From contig NZ_CP133720.1 in assembly GCF_031326225.1 (NCBI RefSeq), positions 4,278,001 to 4,342,000 on the forward strand: 64,000 nucleotides of DNA, written 5' to 3'. The DNA comes from Undibacterium cyanobacteriorum (GTDB lineage: Bacteria > Pseudomonadota > Gammaproteobacteria > Burkholderiales > Burkholderiaceae_D). The position numbers were made by a program, and so were the translations under genes. Under the pieces are notes generated by a model. The model was not told the origin of the DNA. It did not search any database and saw only the letters and a program-made list of their open reading frames with translations. Within the stretch, counting starts at the first letter, position 1. Every line of letters starts with the position of its first letter. Below are positions 54,931 to 64,000 of the stretch, one piece after another.

Positions 54931-55857
54931 ATGCAACTCGATCCAAACGACCTTCTCCTCTTCGCCCGTGTCGTCAGTGAGGGAAGTTTTAGTAAAGCAG
55001 CACAACGCTTAGCGGTGCCGAAATCGACGCTGTCGCGCCGCCTCAGCACCTTGGAAAATCAATTGGGCGAGCGCTTACTTTTGCGGACTACACGCAAGCT
55101 CGTGGTGACGGATTTTGGGAATCATGTGCTGGCGCATGCCCAGCAGGTCAGTGAAGAAGTCGAGGCAACCTTAGCTCTCACCCAGCTCAGGCAATCAGAA
55201 CCCAGTGGGCGTTTGCGGGTCTCCATGCCGGCTGACTTTGCCAATCAAACCATCTCCAGCATGATTGGCCGCTTCTTGCGCAAGTATCCGGCGATCAGCC
55301 TAGAAATGGATTTATCACCGCGTCGCGTGGATATCATCGGCGAGAACTTCGATCTCGCGATCCGCATGGGCACTCTGCCCGATGACGCCTCTTTGGCGGC
55401 ACGTTTATTGGCGGTATTTTCCGCAGCGCTCTATGCCGCGCCCAACTACCTTGAACAATATGGCGAGCCGCAAGAACCAGAAGCCTTAATGGAACATAAA
55501 ACCCTGAGGCTCTTAGGACGCAGCGGCGACGCAGCTCCGTGGCGCCTAAAGAGTGGTGAACAAAGCTGGGAAGGCGTACCGCCCGGCATTGCCACTGCCA
55601 ACTCCCCCGAAATGCTCAGACGTTTAGCACTCGATGGACTTGGCATCGCCCTCTTGTCCGAGCAATTCGCCCGCTGCCATTTACACGACGGCAGCTTGAT
55701 CCGCGTACTGCCACAGTGGCATTCACCGGAATTTAATGCCTGGGCCGTCTTCCCCGGACGCCGCTTAATGCCGGCACGAACCCGCGTATTTATTGATGAG
55801 TTGATGCGTGAGCTCGAAGCTGCGCAGCAAGATGGGACTTGCGATACAAATAAATGA
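54931..55857 (+). CDS. LysR family transcriptional regulator
   Basis: The 308-residue regulator has an N-terminal winged helix-turn-helix: MQLDPNDLLLFARVVSEGSFSKAAQRLAVPKSTLSRRLSTLENQLGERLLLRTTRKLVVTDFG. A periplasmic-binding-like effector domain begins near residue 90 (SGRLRVSMPADFANQTISSMIGRFLRKYPAISLEMDLSPRRVDIIGENFDLAIRMG). It is most like AaeR/DsdC-type LysR proteins that neighbour quinone reductases. The start at 54931 gives the normal LysR N terminus. An ATG 84 bases upstream has a better ribosome-binding site, but it would add 28 atypical residues and place an operator copy inside the coding region. Confidence 0.93.
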   Translation: MQLDPNDLLLFARVVSEGSFSKAAQRLAVPKSTLSRRLSTLENQLGERLLLRTTRKLVVTDFGNHVLAHAQQVSEEVEATLALTQLRQSEPSGRLRVSMPADFANQTISSMIGRFLRKYPAISLEMDLSPRRVDIIGENFDLAIRMGTLPDDASLAARLLAVFSAALYAAPNYLEQYGEPQEPEALMEHKTLRLLGRSGDAAPWRLKSGEQSWEGVPPGIATANSPEMLRRLALDGLGIALLSEQFARCHLHDGSLIRVLPQWHSPEFNAWAVFPGRRLMPARTRVFIDELMRELEAAQQDGTCDTNK

Positions 55858-56184
55858 GCGTATAGAAGAAATGAATGATGTCGATACAAACTAATCAAGC
55901 ATTTCCTCAAAAGATGTAGAGACGACATCGAAAGCGCAGAACAAATACGACACTTTTGAATTATTTTTGGAAGTTTTTCCTTTGACTCTGGGGATCCCAT
56001 TTAAGCTTTTGAAATCTCCACTACCATACAGACATAACGCCATCCTCGAGCATGCTTGTCGAAGCGTGGTGTGAAACAAGGTAGCAAATCCTCAAGTGCG
56101 CCCTCCCCGTCAGACCACTTGAAACGCAGTGCCAACAAATTGGCTCGACGGGACTCAATTCATCGTGTTTAGGAGTTGAAGATC
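55858..56184. other. 327-bp gap without a recognised gene
   Basis: I see no supportable coding region here. The centre is AT-rich (about 55935-55990) and probably holds the promoter of the diguanylate cyclase gene, but no clear -35/-10 pair stands out. GATGTCG near 55878 and CGACATC near 55924 are inverted but too far apart for a convincing hairpin. Confidence 0.5.
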
Positions 56185-58068
56185 ATGGGATTTGCATTCA
56201 TTACGCCTTCTTACAAGTCCAAGGCCATCGCACTTGTTTGCGGTTGTAGCCTGCTACTCATGGCTAATGCAAAGGCCAACGCAGCCGAATTGAATTCTAA
56301 GCAAAAAACCAATTTAGAAGAGATCTCAGCCCGCAGCCAACAGTCTTACCCCGCTACGGAAACCTTGATTGCTTCCGAGTTACAGAACACGACCGACCCT
56401 CACTATCGCTTACAGCTATTGACCAAGCAAGCTGAGTTCCTTGATCTCTATCGTCGCCAGGATTTATTACTTAAAGTGGCACAAGAGGGCCAAGCACTGG
56501 CCCAAGAGCTCGGGCTCAATTCTGCTCGTGTTTTCTTTCAAGTCATGGAAGCAGATGCGTTAAACTTTGAAGGAAAGCTATACGACGCCATGCGCATCCA
56601 TCAAAAGCTCGCGCCAAGCTTACCAACTTCCGACAGCGAAACACGCTACTGGGCCGCGCTCTCGTTAGCTAGAACACACATGGCGCTCAATCAAAACGAG
56701 TTAGCGACCAAAGAACTCAATACGGTGATCGAAGCTGATGGCGCTCAAGCTTCGCTGAAATCGCTAGCAATGCTCGACCTCGCGGATCTACAAATCAACA
56801 TTGGCCTTTTTGCGAAGAGTCTCGACTATTTTCGCAAAGCCGTCGAAATCACACCGCCGACGCAAAAACAAATCAGCCTCTACGCAGAGATGGGTGTAGC
56901 ACGTTCTCTGAATACGCTTAAAAAACGCGAAGAGGCCTTAACGAAAATCGACAGTGTCATCAAAGAGTTTCATCAAAGTGGAAACCTGAGCGGAGAGGCT
57001 TATGCCCTTCTTTTGAAAGGCTATTTTTTGGCCAAACTGACGCAGTTCGCCAAAGCTGAAGCGCCCTACTTGGAAGCCGCTGCTCTCTATGAAAGGATCG
57101 GTAGCCCGCGCAAAATTTCGAACATTTATACGCACTTAAGCGGCAATTATGCCGATCTCAAAAAACCTGATAAGGCTCTCATGTACGGTGAAAAGAGCTT
57201 GGCTTTAGCTGTAGAATCCGACGATCTGAATCTACAATGGGACGCCTACGCCTCACTCGGCGATGCCGAGGCAGCTGCCGGAAAATACAAACAGGCTCAC
57301 CAGCACATGGTTGCCGCGTTTGAGATTTTCCAAAAATCATCAAGGCAGACTCTCGACAGTCAAACCATACTGATTCGTGAACAATTTGATACGGAACGCA
57401 AAGAAAAAGAGAACGCCATTCTTGCCGAAAAACTCGCCATCGAAAGCCTCTTATTGAGTAACAAGAAGCGTGAAATTTGGATCTTGAGCATTGTGACCGG
57501 CATCATGGCGCTCGCCTCCTTCGCACTCCTGTTTGCCTATCGCCGCACGCGTTACCTCGCGCAACACGATGGTCTCACTGGCTTACTCAATCGACGTCAA
57601 ATCATTCATCAAGGTGATGTGGAATTTCAGCGCGCTAAGCGATATCAAACTCCATTGGCAATCGTTTCATTTGATATCGATCACTTCAAGGAAATCAATG
57701 ACCAACACGGACATGCCGAAGGTGATCGTGTTCTCAAATGCGTAGGCGCAGTGTGTAAAGAAATGGTACGAGGCAGTGATTTTGCGGGACGATTAGGTGG
57801 CGAGGAATTTTTGATTGTGTTAACCCATAGCGATAAAGAGGGTGCCTTCAAATTCGCCGAACGCTTACGCGAGAAAATAACCGAAGTAGTCCACCAAAAA
57901 ACGAACAAACTCGAAGTAACCGCGAGCTTTGGCGTAGTACAGTTATCTAACAACGACGCCAATTTCGAAAGTCTTTTACAACGCGCTGACGTCGCTATGT
58001 ACCATGCCAAAGCGCGCGGTCGCAACCAGAGTTCGACGACGGATTTGCAAGTTGTCTCCGGTCTTTGA
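56185..58068 (+). CDS. TPR-containing diguanylate cyclase (GGDEF)
   Basis: The 627-residue protein has a signal peptide or N-terminal anchor (residues 1-36) and a periplasmic TPR array (about 50-400; for example YRQDLLLKVAQEGQALAQELG, KSLDYFRKAVEITPPTQKQ, ALMYGEKSLALAVES). One membrane helix follows (about 431-452) and then a cytoplasmic GGDEF domain. The active-site loop is GGEEF at 538-542, with the RxxD inhibition site (RGSD) five residues upstream, so it is probably an active, product-inhibited c-di-GMP synthase. The start at 56185 is supported by AGGAG nine bases before it; the TTG at 56176 directly abuts that AGGAG and is unlikely. Confidence 0.93.
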   Translation: MGFAFITPSYKSKAIALVCGCSLLLMANAKANAAELNSKQKTNLEEISARSQQSYPATETLIASELQNTTDPHYRLQLLTKQAEFLDLYRRQDLLLKVAQEGQALAQELGLNSARVFFQVMEADALNFEGKLYDAMRIHQKLAPSLPTSDSETRYWAALSLARTHMALNQNELATKELNTVIEADGAQASLKSLAMLDLADLQINIGLFAKSLDYFRKAVEITPPTQKQISLYAEMGVARSLNTLKKREEALTKIDSVIKEFHQSGNLSGEAYALLLKGYFLAKLTQFAKAEAPYLEAAALYERIGSPRKISNIYTHLSGNYADLKKPDKALMYGEKSLALAVESDDLNLQWDAYASLGDAEAAAGKYKQAHQHMVAAFEIFQKSSRQTLDSQTILIREQFDTERKEKENAILAEKLAIESLLLSNKKREIWILSIVTGIMALASFALLFAYRRTRYLAQHDGLTGLLNRRQIIHQGDVEFQRAKRYQTPLAIVSFDIDHFKEINDQHGHAEGDRVLKCVGAVCKEMVRGSDFAGRLGGEEFLIVLTHSDKEGAFKFAERLREKITEVVHQKTNKLEVTASFGVVQLSNNDANFESLLQRADVAMYHAKARGRNQSSTTDLQVVSGL

Positions 58069-58103
58069 TCGTGGAAGCATGCTTGTAGTGCACCCAAATT
58101 GGT

Positions 58104-60158
58104 TCAACGAACCTCGATCGTTTGGTCCATAAAACGAATATGCTCGCGAACATAAGTGGGTCGCAAATGCCCATTATCTTTGTATTTTGGCGCCAAATTT
58201 TCGTCAACACTACTACAGAGATCTGCGCTACAAATGGTATCAGTCGGATCGATCACAATCACGTCACTGTCTTTCCCAGCGCGACTTAAGTCCAGTTTGA
58301 TCTGCGCGAATGGAACTTCAAATTCACTCAGGCGTCGACCACCTGTTCGCAATCGAAAACCCTGCCACAAACTTTGCACGGAGCGTTCCGCAATGTAAGA
58401 AGGATTAAACTCGATACCGATCGGAATATTTAAAATCAAATACACCTCCAGCCCACGCCGTCTCAGCATGGTGAGTTGTTCCCTCAAAGAATTAAGCGCT
58501 TTTTGATAGCCCTCGGTGTTGACCCCGATCGGGAATTCCGTCCCATCAGCAACATATTTTGCATTCTGTACTTCAACCAGCAAATGCCCATACCATTGCG
58601 CCGCGATGACCACTCGACGGATCTGCTTGTTCGCGTTCAGCACTTTGCTGACACTATTGGCCACATCCTGACACTCACGCGTTTCCTTTGAAATCGTATG
58701 AGGAATTGGTAAGCATCCCCCTTCACTGAGAAAGAGAATGCTATATCTTGGCGTAGGCTGTTGCAGTAATTGATCAAGTCTCGGGTAATACTGCTCAAGA
58801 TTACTATCGCCGACAAACAGCGTTGTGGCCGCTTCCGTCCCCGCTTGCGAGCGCAAATTTACGCCATCGATGGCGGTGTTTTGTAAATGTCCCGGGAAAT
58901 CCCATTCTCCCTGTGCTTTTGAAATAGCTTGAAAAGCAGAAGCACGAAACCCCAGGCCTGCTCGGGCATAAGTGTTGTAGCCAAGATAGCCTAAGCCCAT
59001 CATCAATATCAACAGAATGATCGCGGTTAGATGAGGTGATTTCGTAGGACGAACAGGTTTCTCGATCAACCAATACGTAAGCGTCGCCAACACCAATGCG
59101 ATGGCGAGCGCCATGAGCTTCATCACCTGAGTACTCTGCCCCGCTTCAAGAATGGTCAGCAATGACAGCAGCGGCCAATGCCACAGATACAGCGGAAAAC
59201 TAATTAGGCCAATGGCGACCATGACACGATTCGCCAAAACGAGCTGAACCACGCGTGAGTCCTTGCCAGCATAGATCAAAATCGCTGCAGCAAGGACAGG
59301 CAAAACGCCGTACCATCCGGGAAAATGCTTTTCGTCTTTGATCAGAAAAAATGCAGACACCAACAATACTGCACCAAAAATCGAAAGCACAGTTTTCGCG
59401 GTAACAGAACTGATGGAGGCGAACCGAGGGCTCAGATCCATTGTGCTTTCTTGTTGAACCCTTAGTGCAACCAGGCCACCGATGGCTAACTCCCAAGCAC
59501 GGGTATGTGGCAAGAAGAAGGTTTGCAGCGGATCAGTCTGGATCAAGACAATATTGGCGACGAAGGAACACAATGCCAGGAATAAGATAGGAAACAAGGG
59601 GCGAATTTTTAGCTTCAAGCTTGCCAAAAGCACGAGCGGCCAAACGACATAAAACTGCTCTTCCACACCAAGTGACCAAAGATGAAGTAAAGGCTTGAGC
59701 TGTGAGGCAACATCAAAATATCCGCTCTCTAACCAATACACAATATTCGCGCCAAATAAGGCACTTCCCGCCATATGTTTGCCGAGTTGCTGATACTCCG
59801 AAGGAAGCAAACTACGCCACCCCAGAGCATAGACAGTGAAAGTCACAAGCAGGAGTGCCGGAAAGATGCGGCGAATGCGCCTGCCATAAAACTCAAAAAT
59901 ACTGAAATGCGAAAGCGCCATCTCCTTCACAATAATCGAGGTTATTAAGAAGCCAGAGATAACGAAAAAGATGTCGACACCGATAAACCCTGAAGGAAGC
60001 AGCTTGGGAAAGGCGTGATACACCAAGACAGCAATTACAGCGACCGCGCGCAGGCCATCGATATCAGGGCGATAGTTGTGGTTCGGGGGGGGGGGGGGTA
60101 GCGTAGATCGAACACGGCTGAAAGTATTTTTCCCAGAAGAAAACAGGAAATTATACAA
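58104..60158 (-). CDS. Acyltransferase-3/SGNH fusion, surface polysaccharide O-acyltransferase (OafA-like)
   Basis: The 684-residue protein has an N-terminal acyltransferase-3 membrane domain: YRPDIDGLRAVAVIAVLVYHAFPKLLPSGFIGVDIFFVISGFLI, with about ten helices and the catalytic-type His in VYHAF. A C-terminal periplasmic SGNH hydrolase domain follows (TLFVGDSNLEQYYPRL; final DNGHLRPTYVREH). Such proteins O-acetylate lipopolysaccharide O-antigen, peptidoglycan or exopolysaccharide. The start codon at 60158 is followed by 20 residues, then five prolines encoded by 14 consecutive C plus a G. No start codon exists between the tract and the conserved core, so any slippage there would shut the gene off. 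Confidence 0.9.
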   Translation of the reverse strand: MYNFLFSSGKNTFSRVRSTLPPPPPNHNYRPDIDGLRAVAVIAVLVYHAFPKLLPSGFIGVDIFFVISGFLITSIIVKEMALSHFSIFEFYGRRIRRIFPALLLVTFTVYALGWRSLLPSEYQQLGKHMAGSALFGANIVYWLESGYFDVASQLKPLLHLWSLGVEEQFYVVWPLVLLASLKLKIRPLFPILFLALCSFVANIVLIQTDPLQTFFLPHTRAWELAIGGLVALRVQQESTMDLSPRFASISSVTAKTVLSIFGAVLLVSAFFLIKDEKHFPGWYGVLPVLAAAILIYAGKDSRVVQLVLANRVMVAIGLISFPLYLWHWPLLSLLTILEAGQSTQVMKLMALAIALVLATLTYWLIEKPVRPTKSPHLTAIILLILMMGLGYLGYNTYARAGLGFRASAFQAISKAQGEWDFPGHLQNTAIDGVNLRSQAGTEAATTLFVGDSNLEQYYPRLDQLLQQPTPRYSILFLSEGGCLPIPHTISKETRECQDVANSVSKVLNANKQIRRVVIAAQWYGHLLVEVQNAKYVADGTEFPIGVNTEGYQKALNSLREQLTMLRRRGLEVYLILNIPIGIEFNPSYIAERSVQSLWQGFRLRTGGRRLSEFEVPFAQIKLDLSRAGKDSDVIVIDPTDTICSADLCSSVDENLAPKYKDNGHLRPTYVREHIRFMDQTIEVR
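60085..60098. repeat. 14-bp homopolymeric G/C tract inside the acyltransferase coding region
   Basis: Fourteen consecutive G on the plus strand (C on the coding strand) lie at about codons 21-25 of the acyltransferase. The current length keeps the full frame open; a change by one or two bases would frameshift it. This is the classical layout of a slipped-strand phase-variation tract. A homopolymer length error in the assembly is a possible alternative. Confidence 0.9.
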
Positions 60159-60292
60159 AACATCAGAATGAAAAGCCCGCTTTTGTTGAGTGAAAATCGT
60201 TTGCGAAGCGCCAAAGACCTGTTACGCTAGGCTTCACTCGATAAGCCCTGTCGCACTCTTGCGACGGATATAAAAAACTTCCGGAGACCACC

Positions 60293-60715
60293 ATGAAACA
60301 AATTCTCAGAAATATCGCTGCGGTCCTACTCGGCTTCATCGCAGCCAGCGCCGTCATGATGTTAGTGGAAACCATCAATGGCAAAGTGTTCTATCCAGAT
60401 CTCGCCAAAGCGGCGGAAGGGATTAAAGATCGTGAAGCAATGCGTGCCTTGTTTGCTTCGGCGCCTATCGGTTCGCTGCTGGTGGTGGCCTTTGGTTGGT
60501 TTGTTGGCAGTATCGTTGGTACGTGGATGTGCACACGCATTTCAGCGTCAGCCACAACGCGCGCTAGCTGGGTCCTAGCCAGCTTATTGATCTTGGCAGG
60601 TGTCGCCAACAATTTGATGATGCCGCCACCAATGTGGTTCTGGGTGCTCGGCATGGCTACGCTCGCGGGCGGTAGTTATCTCGGAATTCGTTTCGCTAGC
60701 CAGAAGAAACAATAA
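60293..60715 (+). CDS. Small four-helix membrane protein of unknown function
   Basis: This 140-residue protein has about four hydrophobic segments: ILRNIAAVLLGFIAASAVMMLVE, GSLLVVAFGWFVGSIVGTWMC, ASWVLASLLILAGVANNLM and FWVLGMATLAGGSYLGIRF. A polar stretch (KVFYPDLAKAAEGIKDREAMRALFASAP) follows the first. Similar short proteins are common in bacteria and remain uncharacterised. A GGAG ribosome-binding site lies before the ATG. It is divergent from the acyltransferase and convergent with the phosphoesterase gene. Confidence 0.8.
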   Translation: MKQILRNIAAVLLGFIAASAVMMLVETINGKVFYPDLAKAAEGIKDREAMRALFASAPIGSLLVVAFGWFVGSIVGTWMCTRISASATTRASWVLASLLILAGVANNLMMPPPMWFWVLGMATLAGGSYLGIRFASQKKQ

Positions 60716-60793
60716 AGATATTAATAAGGATATTGAGAGCAGCAGCCTCGGTTTTATCGAGGCCGCCGAGTCTGCTGCATCTGGCACGCTCTC

Positions 60794-63700
60794 CTACTTC
60801 GCCCCTTTAGTGCAACGTTGAATGTAGGGAAAGGTATCGGTAATCATGTAATGGTAAATACCTTTCGGGAATTCAGGCGTGACACCGAAACGGCCATTAC
60901 ATTCATCGAGATCACCTAATCCTTCGACATATTCGTAATCTGGCGTGAAAGTCCCCATGGGAAAGACACTCACCGAAGGGCGACCGGCGTCGGGTGTCGC
61001 TTTCTTCCGATAACTCCCCGTCATTACTTTAATGCCCGAGTTACTATCATTCGCGTTGATATAACCGTAGCGTGCATAGATGGGAAAACCATCGACCGCG
61101 AAACCAACCAGCGTCATGGCTTTGCCCTTGTTCAACTTGGTCAAAATACCCTCGGGTACGCCGTGATAATGATACTGGCCATTCGGTTGTACATGCGCAT
61201 TACTCTCATCAGTGCCAAACACAAATGCGCCACCGATTGCTTCTAAGATCCACGGTCCGCTGCCGCCCGCCATCACGCATCCTCCATTATTCGCGGTCGA
61301 ACTCGCGGTCGATGAGCACGAGCCAGCGGTGGCAGGATCGAACTTCACGCTATTGTTGGCATAGCCTATGATCGTCGTGGCCTGCTTATTCGAAAGCACC
61401 GGCGCTATCGGCATATTCACGCGGATATTCTGCGACGATATGGGTGTCGCGAAATTCCCCGTAGTGACAGGATGATCTGGAATACCATTGCCGCTAATAC
61501 TGCGCTGCGTGTCACTACACGACCAGCTATAGCTACTATTGGCATTCACCTTGGGACTGCTATTGAATCCAGAATAATTTAGGTCACAAGCAACCCCCTT
61601 AGTATTCGCGGTACCCGTCGGCGCTTGTACAGGCGCGATGGTATAGCTAAATGCGGTACTACCATTCACCTTATTCAGCCCTTCATCGGCCGGCAAATAA
61701 GTACGGACATAGTCAACTTTCACGCCGCTTGGGCTGACGTTGACGCGGGTGTATCCGCTATTCGGATATTTATCGCCAGACAAAAACGCGGACGAGAATT
61801 CCGAATAGTTATAGTTAGGATTGGCTGGCTGCGATACGGTTTGATAAGTCATGCCATCTAATTGCTGACGTACCCATACATGATCATGCCCTTGGAAGAA
61901 GGCGCTGACTTTATTCGCCACCATCAACTGGTGGATAGGCAAAGTCCACGTCGCGCGTTTCTGTGCAAACTCATTCACACCATTCTTATTGAACCCGCCC
62001 CACTCTGCCAAAGAAGCGACTTCAACACCACCACGTCCGGCGCCCATCACGTGATGCGCGAATACAAATTTATACTTGGCCTTACTTTGTTCCAGCGTCG
62101 TCTTCAACCACTGGTATTGAAGATCACCATGAGTCGGTGCCCAAATGTCGGTGTTGAGCGGCGTACTACCAAAAATGGTGGCCAAGGGCACCGACGAAGA
62201 CAGATACGGATCAATCACCACAAACAAGGCATCGCCCCATGTCCAAGCATAGTAGTTGCGCGACTGTCCTACAAATGGCTGCGTTTGCGTATTGCCCGTG
62301 TAAAAACTGCCTGGCAATGGTTGCGAATAGTAAGCGTTGCGCGCGTTCTGCGCCCACACCGCGACATTGTTTTCCGTGCCATTGAGCAGATACCCCGCCA
62401 TCTGCTCGTGATTACCATTCACCAAGAAAATCGGAGCCGATTTTCCGATGAGGCCAAGATAGGGCCGTTGTATCGCATAGCGCTCTTTCACCTGAGTTTG
62501 ATTCACCGTGATCGGGTCCAACATATCGACGCTGAAATCATCGCCTAAGCTGATATGAAAATCGGGACGATCGGCTGCGGCTGTTTGCAAAGTTCGGGTA
62601 TAGAGGCTCGCATTAAATTCATTGGCACGCTCTGGATGCGAATCGCCTTGTATGGTGAAACTGAAACTAGCATCCGCAGCGCGCGCTGTTTGGAAACGAG
62701 ACTCGCTCGTCGTACCCAATTCTGTTCCACTCTTATCAAACATGTGCAAGCGATAGTAGTAGGTCGTGTTGCCACTGAGCCCTTCTAACTTGAGTTCAGC
62801 TGGAACGCCGCTCTGTAGCGCCAACTTAGCGGTCTTATTTTCGAACGTTGAGCTGACGCGACCATACGATATCTGCACATCCAGATCACGACTCGAAGAG
62901 AGCACATTGGCGATCACGCTCTGATTGGTCGGCGAAGCCAAAACGATACTGCCATCAAAGGCGATTTCGGATGCATAAGCACTTGGACTTGCGAGTTTCG
63001 GCGCCGAATCGGTGCTCACGACAACACCAGAACGACTATTCACAGTGCACACATAATTGACGCTATTGCTCAAACCTTCCAACAGCAAAGGACTACTACT
63101 TCCTTGCTGTGCCCAGGTCTTACCGGCTCCCGTGCATTGCGCCACATACGTTGGCGTTGGACTAGTGGACTGACCTGACGCTGGCGCGAACAAAATCGCG
63201 AGCTTACCGTCACCTTGTCCCACGGCACTAATGCTAAGACTATCGCTCACCGATGGCAGCAACGAAAATTCATCTCGTCCCATGCCAAGTAAGGCGTAAG
63301 CAGCACTCGTATCCGCCTTACCCTGCGAAGAACTGATCGCGGCGACCATGGCTTTGCCTTTGTTGATGTTGTCGCTATCGCTCAAGAAACTAATGCCTTG
63401 TTCCAAAGCGACGGTGCGACCTACCTTGACTTTGTTATTGAGTAGCGTGGTGACCCACGCGTAGTCAGGGTCATTGGCAAAGGTGCGTGCCGACACCAAC
63501 ATGGCATTAATGATCGAGGCTTTGGTGAAGCGACCACTAGTGATTTGATCGGCCCAATAATTCACTTCCACATCGCTCGGTGCGGTCGCGCCGGTGCGAC
63601 CAAGCACATTCTTGTACACCACACGTACAAAGTCGGCCGCACTCATACTACTGGAATAACCGGTCAAGTCTGGATACAACTTGCCCGCTTCATAAAAATA

Positions 63701-64000
63701 ATCGGCGATCCTATCGAGGCTGGTTCCCGCTCGCAGCGCTTCCATCCAGTACAGCATGCCCTCCGCATCCGGCGTGCGATTAAAAAAGGCGATATACAAT
63801 TCAATCAAGGATTGCAATTGAGTTTCCGGAACTTGTCGGGCCACTTCTGCTACAGACAAGTACACGCCCATATCAGCAAAACGGACGGAGGCTACATCGG
63901 TATAGGTTTGACTGAGGCCGCTCCCGAGATCCTTGATAGTCAAGGTATTGCCGCTCAGACTCAGTGCATAATTGGCACGCGGCCCCGCTACAGTCACTGT
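60794..64000 (-). CDS. DUF4214 - metallophosphoesterase - YHYH multidomain surface protein (5' end outside window)
   Basis: The frame is open to the window edge, so the N terminus is missing. The visible part of about 1069 residues contains four parts in order. First is a linker typical of secreted proteins (NYALSLSGNTLTIKDLGSGL). Second is a DUF4214 domain (LIELYIAFFNRTPDAEGMLYWMEAL). Third is a fibronectin-like pair and a purple-acid-phosphatase-type metallophosphoesterase (IQGDSHPER, HISLGDDFS, VNGNHEQMA, FAHHVMG, FQGHDHVW). Last is a YHYH domain (GQYHYHGVPEG; KGIYHYMITDTFPYIQRC). The five metal-binding blocks are intact, so phosphatase or phosphodiesterase activity is likely outside the cell. 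The internal GTG at 63997 is not regarded as the start. Confidence 0.88.
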   Translation of the reverse strand, partial: TVTVAGPRANYALSLSGNTLTIKDLGSGLSQTYTDVASVRFADMGVYLSVAEVARQVPETQLQSLIELYIAFFNRTPDAEGMLYWMEALRAGTSLDRIADYFYEAGKLYPDLTGYSSSMSAADFVRVVYKNVLGRTGATAPSDVEVNYWADQITSGRFTKASIINAMLVSARTFANDPDYAWVTTLLNNKVKVGRTVALEQGISFLSDSDNINKGKAMVAAISSSQGKADTSAAYALLGMGRDEFSLLPSVSDSLSISAVGQGDGKLAILFAPASGQSTSPTPTYVAQCTGAGKTWAQQGSSSPLLLEGLSNSVNYVCTVNSRSGVVVSTDSAPKLASPSAYASEIAFDGSIVLASPTNQSVIANVLSSSRDLDVQISYGRVSSTFENKTAKLALQSGVPAELKLEGLSGNTTYYYRLHMFDKSGTELGTTSESRFQTARAADASFSFTIQGDSHPERANEFNASLYTRTLQTAAADRPDFHISLGDDFSVDMLDPITVNQTQVKERYAIQRPYLGLIGKSAPIFLVNGNHEQMAGYLLNGTENNVAVWAQNARNAYYSQPLPGSFYTGNTQTQPFVGQSRNYYAWTWGDALFVVIDPYLSSSVPLATIFGSTPLNTDIWAPTHGDLQYQWLKTTLEQSKAKYKFVFAHHVMGAGRGGVEVASLAEWGGFNKNGVNEFAQKRATWTLPIHQLMVANKVSAFFQGHDHVWVRQQLDGMTYQTVSQPANPNYNYSEFSSAFLSGDKYPNSGYTRVNVSPSGVKVDYVRTYLPADEGLNKVNGSTAFSYTIAPVQAPTGTANTKGVACDLNYSGFNSSPKVNANSSYSWSCSDTQRSISGNGIPDHPVTTGNFATPISSQNIRVNMPIAPVLSNKQATTIIGYANNSVKFDPATAGSCSSTASSTANNGGCVMAGGSGPWILEAIGGAFVFGTDESNAHVQPNGQYHYHGVPEGILTKLNKGKAMTLVGFAVDGFPIYARYGYINANDSNSGIKVMTGSYRKKATPDAGRPSVSVFPMGTFTPDYEYVEGLGDLDECNGRFGVTPEFPKGIYHYMITDTFPYIQRCTKGAK

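Noticed and set aside
60740..60781. GC-rich inverted repeats (GCAGCAG...CTGCTGC with inner CCTCG/CGAGG) as a terminator
   Set aside because: The outer stem is interrupted by an unpaired stretch and no T tract follows; it may still weaken convergent transcription, but evidence is poor.

Overview
The window reads as chromosome of a betaproteobacterium of the order Burkholderiales. Gene content and protein style (FadH, Rep, DinB, cytochrome c5, several orphan periplasmic binding proteins) suggest an Oxalobacteraceae-like, possibly Undibacterium-like, organism. This is an inference from protein families; no rRNA gene is present to fix it. One tRNA gene, tRNA-Arg(CCG), was found. No CRISPR array, transposase or integrase was recognised.

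Layout. 1-25.7 kb is mostly housekeeping and sensory genes in short units on both strands: the end of fmt, a ZntB/CorA-type transporter, SirB, a secreted amidase, a PAS-only sensor, dinB, a PLP decarboxylase, an orphan flaG, tRNA-Arg, a membrane-anchored cytochrome c5, a periplasmic ClpP-fold protein, fadH, a Cys-His-Asp protein convergent with a BLUF photoreceptor, a large secreted zinc metalloprotease, an orphan binding protein, a MATE exporter, a DUF6624 protein, a CPBP membrane protease, rep, a second orphan binding protein and a methyltransferase.

26.0-52.4 kb is the centrepiece. It is a single-strand, tightly packed operon of about 26 kb encoding a phage-tail-like contractile injection system of the eCIS (Afp/PVC/MAC) type. 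In order it carries a Pvc16-type DUF4255 cap protein, an unknown 268-aa protein, one sheath, two tube proteins, a tiny DUF5908 protein, a LysM hub protein, a VgrG-like spike, PAAR tip, gp25, an Afp11-like baseplate protein, a fibre-like protein, an internally duplicated 100-aa protein, an Afp12-like baseplate protein, a 2189-aa tape-measure protein and an AAA+ ATPase. The last gene is a 1199-aa protein with a signal peptide, a peptidoglycan-binding-like motif, a GH18-like barrel whose catalytic motif is degenerate (DGVTIYFQ), three membrane helices and a cytoplasmic tail. No recognisable toxin or long Afp13-type fibre is encoded. My main hypothesis is that this is an envelope-anchored contractile system whose last gene is the anchor. 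An AT-rich leader with a repeated palindrome precedes the operon, and a strong terminator ends it.

52.6-64 kb returns to accessory and household genes: azoR, doxX and pirin with a divergent LysR regulator (a likely quinone/electrophile response unit), a TPR-GGDEF diguanylate cyclase, an acyltransferase-SGNH protein with a 14-bp G tract near its 5' end (candidate phase-variable surface O-acylation), a small membrane protein, and the 3' part of a DUF4214-metallophosphoesterase-YHYH protein cut by the window edge.
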